Below are positions 7,201 through 12,310 of a DNA stretch of 12,310 nt, piece by piece (the first letter of the stretch is position 1; each line of letters starts with the position of its first letter). The translations under genes and the position numbers were made by a program. The notes beneath the pieces were generated by a model that ran no database searches, had not been told where the DNA came from, and worked only from the letters and a program-made list of their open reading frames with translations. Source of the DNA: Arcanobacterium_A sp034173665 (GTDB lineage Bacteria > Actinomycetota > Actinomycetes > Actinomycetales > Actinomycetaceae); the NCBI GenBank assembly GCA_034173665.1, contig JAXFDG010000128.1, positions 1 through 12,310 of the forward strand, in the 5' to 3' direction.

Positions 7201-7267
7201 TCGCACTGGTGATAGTTAATAATCTCGCCCTGCTTATTATGTAAGCCGCTTACTAACCTAAGCTTTT

Positions 7268-7315
7268 CTGTTTAAGCTTGTCTATCGACTTTGCACAACC
7301 ACTGTTTAAGCTTGT
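7268..7315. repeat. Two exact 14-bp direct repeats, 34 bp apart
   Basis: CTGTTTAAGCTTGT occurs at 7268-7281 and again at 7302-7315. A third AAGCTT lies just upstream at 7260-7265, as a partial copy. The repeats fill the gap between the convergent DUF2200 and regulator genes (7199-7331). A small inverted repeat, GTAAG-CCG-CTTAC, lies at 7241-7253. The function is unknown. The repeats would lie in the 3' untranslated region of the regulator mRNA. Confidence 0.6.
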
Positions 7316-7331
7316 TGTTCAGTTTATTCTT

Positions 7332-7973
7332 TCAGTTGCGCCAACCGGATGCTCGCTGCCCAGCAACCCAAGCTGCTACCTGAGTTCTCCGCTGCATTCC
7401 CATCTTTGCCAATAATGAAGTGATATGGTTCTTTACCGTCTTTTCCGCCACTCCAAGTTTTTCACCAATTTCTCGGTTTGAAAGACCATCACCGATCAGT
7501 TCCAAAACCTTACGCTCTGATGGAGTAAGATCTGCGGTTGGATCATCATGATCAGCTCGACGGCGAGTAACTGTACGTTCATCTAGGAGTACACGCCCGC
7601 CAAAGACAGCCTTAATTACTTCAGTAATTTCTGCGCCGCGTACCGACTTTAGTAGGTACGCCTTTGCTCCAGCCTCTAGGGAAGCAGCAAGCGCATCGTC
7701 GTCGTCAAAAGAAGTAAGCACAACACAACGGGTATTTGGGGAAACTTCTCGAAGTTGTTCAATAATGTCAATTCCCGTACCGTCTGGAAGACGAAGATCT
7801 ACTAACGCCACATCCGGAGTCATTAATTCGCCTCTACGGACAGCTTCTGCAACTGAACCGGCTTCTGCGATTACTTTCAGTCCATCAGCGCGATCCACAA
7901 CTTCTGCAATTCCGCGACGCACCACTTCATGATCATCAATGATCATGACTTGAATATCGGTCGTGTTGTTCAT
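7332..7973 (-). CDS. NarL/DosR-type response regulator
   Basis: This DNA-binding response regulator has 213 residues from the chosen start. The receiver domain (about 8-120) has the acidic pair D13-D14, the phospho-acceptor D59 in VALVDLRLPDG, switch T87 and K109. The LuxR-type helix-turn-helix (about 147-207) includes LTPSERKVLELIGDGLSNRE and AEKTVKN, the same recognition-helix wording as mycobacterial DosR. The ATG at 7973 was chosen because AGAAGG (7983-7988) lies 9 bp upstream. A TTG at 8015 would add 14 residues that do not fit the family. It follows mutM after a 67-bp gap and may be read from the housekeeping block or from its own weak promoter. The double-GAF kinase on the other strand is the likely partner. 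I left the symbol empty because orthology to dosR is not proven. Confidence 0.92.
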   Translation of the reverse strand: MNNTTDIQVMIIDDHEVVRRGIAEVVDRADGLKVIAEAGSVAEAVRRGELMTPDVALVDLRLPDGTGIDIIEQLREVSPNTRCVVLTSFDDDDALAASLEAGAKAYLLKSVRGAEITEVIKAVFGGRVLLDERTVTRRRADHDDPTADLTPSERKVLELIGDGLSNREIGEKLGVAEKTVKNHITSLLAKMGMQRRTQVAAWVAGQRASGWRN

Positions 7974-8040
7974 ATATCCATACCTTCTGTTTATGTTTCG
8001 AAGTTTATTTTCCAACGCGGCCCACGATTGGGATTTCCAA

Positions 8041-8898
8041 TTAACGCCTCCGAGCTTGACACTTTGGGCAGAACGTCGAAGACCTCCCCATAAATGCCTC
8101 TCTCACTAATATAGTGCCACATCTTCCGCATGGATTCCCACTACGTCCGTATGCATTCAGTGATCTGGCAAAATATCCTGAACTACCATCAACATTTACA
8201 TAAAGCTCGTCAAAAGAAGTTCCACCAACAGCAATCGCTCGCTGCATCACTTCTTTTGCAGCTTCTAGTAATTCGACTAGTTTCGAAGAAGAAATTGTAT
8301 TTGCTGCTCGTGCACCGTTTACTTGTGCTGCCCATAAAGCTTCATCTGCATAAATATTGCCAATTCCAGAAACGAATCCTTGATCAAGCAATAGCGTCTT
8401 AATTCGTGTTTTTCGCTCTTTCGCAGCCTGTGCCAAGTTTGTAATTGAAATATTTGGGTCGATTAAATCTCTTGCAATATGAGCTACGGTTTTTGGAATC
8501 TCTGCTCGAGCACTTCCCTGACCTGCCGGGAAGCAATCAACTGTTGGAATTAAATTATCAAACTGCAGAAAACCAAAAGTGCGTTGATCTACGAAATCTA
8601 AAGCTTCACCGTTGGTAAAAGTAATTCTGGCACGGCAATGTTTTTGCACTTCGCCGCCGATACGAAACTGCCCTGACATTCGTAAATGTGCGACTAAAGC
8701 CGCATCTGCGAATTCAAACCAGAGATACTTTCCGCGACGCACCACTGCTTGAACTTCTTTTCCGGAAAGTTTTTCTAAAAGTCCCGGTGAGTATCGATCT
8801 ACACGCGGATGAAAAGTTTCGATTTGCAAAATAGTTTTCCCGAGCACATACGGCTCTAATCCACGGCGGATTGTTTCAACTTCCGGTAATTCTGGCAT
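8041..8898 (-). CDS. mutM: Formamidopyrimidine-DNA glycosylase (Fpg/MutM)
   Basis: MutM removes oxidised purines such as 8-oxoguanine and cuts the abasic site by beta/delta elimination in base excision repair. The 285-residue protein starts with MPELPEVETIRRGL, giving the catalytic N-terminal proline and glutamate (P2, E3 counting Met). K57 in RRGKYLW is the conserved DNA-binding lysine. The C-terminal zinc finger is complete: C257, C260, C277 and C280 with 16 residues between the pairs, and the beta-hairpin arginine R272 lies five residues before C277. The central helix-two-turn-helix part includes DQGFVSGIGNIYADEALW. Its ATG overlaps the rnc stop by one base (TAATG), so translation is coupled. 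Actinobacteria often have smc next; here the response regulator follows instead. Confidence 0.97.
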   Translation of the reverse strand: MPELPEVETIRRGLEPYVLGKTILQIETFHPRVDRYSPGLLEKLSGKEVQAVVRRGKYLWFEFADAALVAHLRMSGQFRIGGEVQKHCRARITFTNGEALDFVDQRTFGFLQFDNLIPTVDCFPAGQGSARAEIPKTVAHIARDLIDPNISITNLAQAAKERKTRIKTLLLDQGFVSGIGNIYADEALWAAQVNGARAANTISSSKLVELLEAAKEVMQRAIAVGGTSFDELYVNVDGSSGYFARSLNAYGRSGNPCGRCGTILVREAFMGRSSTFCPKCQARRR

Positions 8899-9584
8899 TA
8901 TCCGTTTAACCGTTCGTATGCATCTTTACAAGCCATTAATTTTGCAACTTTCTGCGAAGATCCAGTTCCCTGTCCGACTTCTTGATCTGCAAAAAATGCT
9001 TTTACCAAGTAGGCTCGCGCATGGTCTGGTCCAGTTGCTTCAATCTTATAGGTCAAAGTCCCAGTCATTCCACGGTCCCGAGCGAGTTCTTCAAAAGACG
9101 TTCGCCAATCTAAACCAGGGCCACGCTTCACTGCTTCCCGAATTCGCGGCTCAATATGACGCAATACTATCTCACGAGTTTTCTCAATTCCATGAGTCAA
9201 ATAAGTAACTGCAATCATTGCTTCTACGGCGTCTGAAAGTAATGAGGGCTTTTCCTGCCCGCCACTATTAGCTTCACCTTTTCCTAATCGCAGATATTTT
9301 CCAAGTTCCAATTCATGAGCTACCTGCGTTAAGGCATACTCGGAAACACTTGCCGCCTTGTATTTCGACATCACGCCTTCATTATCATCTGGAAATTCTG
9401 TAAAAATTTCTTCCACAGTAATAAATCCCAGAATCGAATCTCCCAGGAACTCTAGGCGTTCGTTACTCTCCACCTCGTGCTCATAAGCCCAAGATTTATG
9501 AGTTAAGGCATGTTCAAGATCAGCTTGTGGAAGTTCAATCCCCCAAGCTTGAATCAACTCAGAATAGTCGACGTCGTGATTCAC
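8898..9584 (-). CDS. rnc: Ribonuclease III
   Basis: RNase III cleaves double-stranded RNA in rRNA maturation and mRNA turnover. The 228-residue protein has the catalytic domain first, with the signature NERLEFLGDSILG (E42, E45, D49) and the second metal site in LLSDAVEAM (D118, E121). The double-stranded RNA-binding domain (about 155-225) starts at DWRTSFEELARDRG. All active-site acids are present. The start is GTG and overlaps the stop of the upstream DUF177 gene as GTGA, so the two are translationally coupled. In many bacteria rpmF (ribosomal protein L32) lies between these genes; here there is no room for it. Confidence 0.97.
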   Translation of the reverse strand: MNHDVDYSELIQAWGIELPQADLEHALTHKSWAYEHEVESNERLEFLGDSILGFITVEEIFTEFPDDNEGVMSKYKAASVSEYALTQVAHELELGKYLRLGKGEANSGGQEKPSLLSDAVEAMIAVTYLTHGIEKTREIVLRHIEPRIREAVKRGPGLDWRTSFEELARDRGMTGTLTYKIEATGPDHARAYLVKAFFADQEVGQGTGSSQKVAKLMACKDAYERLNG

Positions 9585-10171
9585 TTTTCGTCAGCACCTT
9601 CTGGGCCCTCATTTTGGGAACCTTCAAAGGCTATTAGCAACTCATCTAGTGCCGCAAATCGTGGATCAAACACTTCATGATGATGATCTTCAGGCAATTC
9701 ATCCCATTTTTGCCCGCACTCGGAGCACAAACCACCACAGTCCGGATTACAAGTTGGGGTAAAAGGCATTGCAAGCACTAAAGAGTCACGCAAAATTGGT
9801 TCAAGATCGATATGATCACCGTCGATTACCGGAAAATCCTCGGCTTCTTCATCGCCTTCTTCGATTAGTGGTGGAATTTTTTCTGGATAAAAAATTAATT
9901 CTGCAACTTGTTCATCCATTTCAAGCACAAAATCGGTCAAACACCGCACACAACGCCCATGCGCAGTAGCTCGAACTGCCCCTTGAAGATATACACCTTC
10001 TGAAACTGATTGTAGATTCAAATCTGCAATCAACGGTGTTCCTTCCGGCACTCCAAGCATTTCGCCACCAAAATCAGCTGGGGTTTGAAACTCGAAATGA
10101 TAGTCGCGAGCTGCTCCCTCAGTACGTGGTAGGTCAATTAATGAAAGCGCAAACGGTGATCTTTTATCCAT
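9581..10171 (-). CDS. DUF177 (YceD) family protein, ribosome-associated
   Basis: The family is conserved beside rpmF and rnc and has been linked to 23S rRNA accumulation in bacteria and plastids. The 196-residue protein has the actinobacterial form: GVPEGTPLIADLNLQSVSEG (41-60), then GRCVRC (C74, C77), a very acidic stretch around 104-124, and a second cysteine group C141, C145, C149, C152 in CNPDCGGLCSECG, probably a metal-binding knuckle. There is no clear ribosome site. The ATG lies 5 bp after a possible -10 hexamer, so a leaderless start is plausible. Its stop overlaps the rnc start, tying both to ribosome and RNA metabolism. The family call is secure; the molecular activity is not established. 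Confidence 0.9.
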   Translation of the reverse strand: MDKRSPFALSLIDLPRTEGAARDYHFEFQTPADFGGEMLGVPEGTPLIADLNLQSVSEGVYLQGAVRATAHGRCVRCLTDFVLEMDEQVAELIFYPEKIPPLIEEGDEEAEDFPVIDGDHIDLEPILRDSLVLAMPFTPTCNPDCGGLCSECGQKWDELPEDHHHEVFDPRFAALDELLIAFEGSQNEGPEGADEK

Positions 10172-10176
10172 AGTTA

Positions 10177-10205
10177 AAAGTATGCCCCAGGAAGCGTTAC
10201 AGCAA
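10177..10205 (-). promoter_or_regulatory. Candidate promoter giving a leaderless DUF177 transcript
   Basis: Read on the minus strand, TTGCTG (10205-10200) is followed after exactly 17 bp by TACTTT (10182-10177), which fits the actinobacterial TANNNT -10 form. Five bases later comes the ATG at 10171. Transcription would begin at or next to the start codon, which explains the missing ribosome site. The -35 matches TTGACA in only three positions, so this is tentative. Confidence 0.35.
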
Positions 10206-10209
10206 TAAT

Positions 10210-10782
10210 TTAGTCTTCTTCTGGCGAATCTGAAATATATTCGGCAGCAATTTCGCGGCGATCTGCAAGAACTTCGCGACCAGCCTCAATCTGTGCTTGA
10301 ATCTGATCAAGGTGTTCTTGTACTGCAATTATCTGTTCTGCAAGCTCTTCTAACGTACCATCAGAATAATCATTGGCACCTGCAATTGTCCGATCTGCCT
10401 TTGATTTCGCCTCATCAATAATTTTAGTTGCCTGAGACTTAGCTGAAACAGTTACTGCGTCTTGCGAAACTAAACGCTGGGCTTCATTCTTTGCCTGAGC
10501 AATTATCTGTTCAGCGTTTTCTTCTGCGCGCGCAATAATTCGATCGGCTTCGTCTTTTGCATCATCATTTACTCGATCAATGTCACGCAATACAGAATCA
10601 GCTGCCACAATCTGCGAAGGAACAATTTCTCGCGCTAATTCAAGCATATCGAGTAGCTCACCGCGATTGACCAATACGGAAGCAGAAAGCGGCATCGACT
10701 TTGCATTAGTTACCAATTCGGTGATTTCATCAAGAATCTGAATGAGAGATTCACCTGATTCGATATTCTCTGTTTCAGTCAT
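10210..10782 (-). CDS. SepIVA-like coiled-coil septation protein
   Basis: The 190-residue soluble protein resembles mycobacterial SepIVA (Rv2927c), a DivIVA-like factor needed for septation and located next to the DUF177-rnc-fpg genes. The N-terminus matches well: a short helix with ILDEITELVTNAKSMPL, then VNRGELLDMLELAREIVPSQI. A coiled coil follows (about 65-135) with repeats such as DEADRIIARAEENAEQIIAQ, then the LVSQDAVTVSAKSQATKIIDEA segment and a second helix to the acidic end. It is shorter than the roughly 245-residue mycobacterial protein, mostly by missing coiled-coil repeats. Automated tools often call such proteins ATP synthase subunit b-like, but it has no membrane anchor. It lies 38 bp upstream of DUF177. 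Orthology is inferred from wording and gene order. Confidence 0.78.
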   Translation of the reverse strand: MTETENIESGESLIQILDEITELVTNAKSMPLSASVLVNRGELLDMLELAREIVPSQIVAADSVLRDIDRVNDDAKDEADRIIARAEENAEQIIAQAKNEAQRLVSQDAVTVSAKSQATKIIDEAKSKADRTIAGANDYSDGTLEELAEQIIAVQEHLDQIQAQIEAGREVLADRREIAAEYISDSPEED

Positions 10783-10814
10783 AGAACTTCACTTTCTGCT
10801 CCGGATTTACGAAT

Positions 10815-10847
10815 ACTATAACTCTGAAACCACTCTACTCGTTTCAA
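10815..10847 (-). promoter_or_regulatory. Possible promoter upstream of the sepIVA-like gene
   Basis: The 103-bp gap between coaD and this gene (10783-10885) carries, on the minus strand, TATAGT (10820-10815), a five-of-six match to the -10 consensus. TTGAAA (10847-10842) could be the -35, but the 21-bp spacing is too long for an ordinary sigma-70-type promoter. TGAAAC and GTTTCA form a small inverted repeat between the boxes. I see no terminator for coaD in the gap. Confidence 0.3.
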
Positions 10848-10885
10848 GATAGAGTTTTCACAAGGCTTACCGGAAAGTCTCGGCT

Positions 10886-11395
10886 TTAGTTTTGCTTATC
10901 TTTGGCTTTAGTTAGTTTTTCACGTAGAGCTTGGGCCACTGCCTCAGGCACATATTCCGTTATAGATAAACCATATCGGGCAAGCTCACGAACTATCGAA
11001 GAAGAAATGTGTGCATATTTTGCAGCAGTTGGCAAAATCAGAGTTTCAATATCGGAAATATTATGATTCACCGTGGCCATTGTGGTTTCATTTACGAAAT
11101 CTTGAGAATCCCGCACACCTTTTAGTAAAACAACCTCGCTACCAGATTTTTCCCGCGCTTGAGCTGCGAATTCAGCGACTAGACCAGGCACAAATTCAAC
11201 AGATACATTTGGGAATTCTGCGAGCGCAGCACGAGCCAGAGCAAGCCGTTCGTCGTCGGTAAATAAATAATTTTTTGCCGAATTATTCGCCAAAGCCACT
11301 ATTACTTGCGGAAAAATCTTACTTGCGCGCTGAATAATCGCAATGTGTCCAAAAGTAATCGGATCATAGGAGCCCGGGCAGATTGCAATAGTCAT
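10886..11395 (-). CDS. coaD: Phosphopantetheine adenylyltransferase
   Basis: CoaD transfers AMP from ATP to 4'-phosphopantetheine, the fourth step of coenzyme A synthesis, in the cytosol. The 169-residue protein has the nucleotidyltransferase motif PGSYDPITFGH (7-17) with T14 and H17 of the T-x-G-H signature. It also has KGVRDSQDFVNETTMATVN (92-110) and the ATP-binding ISSSIVRE (130-137). The length is normal for the family. The start has no strong ribosome site. A TAAACT hexamer lies 6 bp before the ATG, so this gene could have a leaderless transcript as well as being read through from rsmD, 27 bp upstream. The rsmD-coaD pairing is common in Actinobacteria. Confidence 0.97.
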   Translation of the reverse strand: MTIAICPGSYDPITFGHIAIIQRASKIFPQVIVALANNSAKNYLFTDDERLALARAALAEFPNVSVEFVPGLVAEFAAQAREKSGSEVVLLKGVRDSQDFVNETTMATVNHNISDIETLILPTAAKYAHISSSIVRELARYGLSITEYVPEAVAQALREKLTKAKDKQN

Positions 11396-11422
11396 GGCTT
11401 TAGTTTAATCAGCTCGCAGAAA

Positions 11423-11974
11423 TTATTCATCCTGCATAAAAGCAGTCCAGACACGAGTATCGCCCCAGCTTCTCTGATCGGCTAGAGCAATTCCTGCTGG
11501 CCAAACCGGCTCTGGAGAATGTTTACTACGTTCCACTAAAATCATTGCATCCGCGCATAAATGTGGGCTTAGCGCAAGAAGTAGCTCCTCTAATGCTTCA
11601 TCTGAATAATCATAAGGCGGATCAATTAAGACTAAGTCGAATTCCCCTGAAGCTGCGGTAACGAGATAAGTTTCAGCTTTCCCCTGGTAGACGTCGAGAC
11701 GCAAGCCTGTTTCTTGGGCATTAGCACGAATTACTCGCACTGCATTCGCATTCGCTTCAACAGCAATCACCTCTGCAGCACCACGAGAAGCTGCCTCGAG
11801 ACCAAGTGCTCCCGACCCGGCAAATAAATCTAAAACTCGACTTCCCTTAAGATAGCCGTAGTGTTCAATGCGGGAAAAGAGGGCTTCGCGGACCCGTTCA
11901 GAAGTTGGGCGGGTTCCAGATTTAGGCACCTGCAACATGCGTCCCTTCGCAGTTCCCGCAACAATGCGCGTCAT
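11423..11974 (-). CDS. rsmD: 16S rRNA (guanine(966)-N(2))-methyltransferase
   Basis: RsmD methylates G966 of 16S rRNA using S-adenosylmethionine during 30S assembly. The 183-residue protein starts with the family's MTRIVAGTAKGR and RPTSERVREALFS (22-34). The SAM-binding motif is VLDLFAGSGALGLEA (47-61), and the amino-methyltransferase motif IV is DPPY (118-121) in LVLIDPPYD. The length is usual. AAGAGAA lies 5 bp before the ATG as a modest ribosome site. It follows recG after 33 bp, and recG-rsmD-coaD is a standard actinobacterial order, so the three are likely co-transcribed. Confidence 0.96.
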   Translation of the reverse strand: MTRIVAGTAKGRMLQVPKSGTRPTSERVREALFSRIEHYGYLKGSRVLDLFAGSGALGLEAASRGAAEVIAVEANANAVRVIRANAQETGLRLDVYQGKAETYLVTAASGEFDLVLIDPPYDYSDEALEELLLALSPHLCADAMILVERSKHSPEPVWPAGIALADQRSWGDTRVWTAFMQDE

Positions 11975-12007
11975 CGTGTTCTCTTTTCTCTCGCTCTTCG
12001 CCCGGGC

Positions 12008-12310
12008 TTAACTCTTTACAAGATACTCTGCTTCTTGCCGTTGCTCCATCTGCGCCAAAATAGCAGCCAATTCTGGGTGTCCTTGCAAGTTCGGGTCTTT
12101 TTGCAAAAACTCATCTGCCATTATCCGGGCTTGCTCAAGAAGTGCACCGTCTGCCATAACTTGCAAGAACTTTAGCGAAGAAGCTCTTCCAGACTGTGCC
12201 TGCCCAAGCACATTGCCTTCGCTACGCAATTGCAAATCCGCTTCTGCAAGCTCAAACCCATTATTCGTGCCAGCAAAAGCTGTTAATCGCGAAAATGCAA
12301 GCGTTCCTTC
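12008..12310 (-). CDS. recG: ATP-dependent DNA helicase RecG, C-terminal end (partial)
   Basis: The last 100 codons and the stop of a gene that continues past the right edge. RecG remodels stalled replication forks and branch migrates recombination junctions. The visible part contains RLTAFAGTNNGFELAEADL followed by QLRSEGNVLGQAQSG, which matches the conserved wedge-proximal helicase end of RecG (usually T-x-x-G-F-x-I/L-A-E-x-D-L-x-L-R-G-x-G-D/E). A C-terminal helix bundle follows. Two positions differ from the usual wording: S for G after LR, and N for D before VLG. The helicase motifs themselves lie outside the window. Context beside rsmD supports the call. Confidence 0.92.
   Translation of the reverse strand, partial: EGTLAFSRLTAFAGTNNGFELAEADLQLRSEGNVLGQAQSGRASSLKFLQVMADGALLEQARIMADEFLQKDPNLQGHPELAAILAQMEQRQEAEYLVKS

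Noticed and set aside
7241..7331. CRISPR array or attachment site in the repeat-bearing gap
   Set aside because: There are only two exact copies of a 14-bp repeat, no nearby cas genes, integrase or tRNA, so neither reading is supported.
7974..8015. Upstream TTG start for the response regulator
   Set aside because: It would add 14 non-conserved residues and has no ribosome site, whereas the ATG at 7973 has AGAAGG at good distance and gives the family length.
1..12310. Mobile element, prophage, defence or biosynthetic cluster
   Set aside because: No transposase, integrase, nuclease-helicase module, toxin-antitoxin pair or synthase gene is present; nearly every gene is a recognised core or respiratory gene.

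Overview
The window comes from an actinobacterial chromosome that is clearly richer in A+T than most of that phylum. Two things point to Actinobacteria. The first is the minus-strand order recG, rsmD, coaD, sepIVA-like, DUF177, rnc, mutM, which matches blocks known from mycobacteria and relatives. The second is a DosS/DosR (DevS/DevR)-type two-component pair. A low-GC member of Actinomycetales, such as an Actinomycetaceae-like lineage, would fit, but the genus cannot be fixed from the sequence alone.

The left half (1-7198) reads on the plus strand. It holds the end of cydA, then cydB (the two subunits of the cytochrome bd quinol oxidase). A 153-bp gap with a perfect 15-bp inverted repeat follows. 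Next come cydD and cydC (the ABC transporter needed to assemble cytochrome bd) and, 3 bp after cydC, a soluble double-GAF histidine kinase. After the kinase is a compact regulatory region with tandem palindrome-like elements, a possible -10 box and a strong terminator hairpin, and then a small DUF2200 gene. cydAB use AAG for every lysine while cydD onward mostly uses AAA, which suggests that the oxidase is made at a much higher level than the transporter and the sensor.

The right half (7332-12310) reads on the minus strand. Read in its own direction it contains the recG 3' end, rsmD, coaD, a sepIVA-like coiled-coil septation gene, a DUF177 (YceD) gene, rnc, mutM, and last a NarL/DosR-type response regulator. 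It is a housekeeping block for rRNA modification, CoA synthesis, division, RNA processing and base excision repair. The regulator sits at its end and converges on the DUF2200 gene.

The most likely link between the halves is that the kinase (5031-6683) and the regulator (7332-7973) are partners placed on opposite strands. Together they would form a respiratory or redox sensing circuit beside the cytochrome bd genes. The kinase resembles DosS but appears to lack the haem-ligand histidine of the first GAF domain, so its signal may not be sensed through haem. I see no mobile element, tRNA, rRNA or CRISPR array, and no defence or biosynthetic cluster. Most of the window is ordinary core genome, and the points of interest are regulatory.
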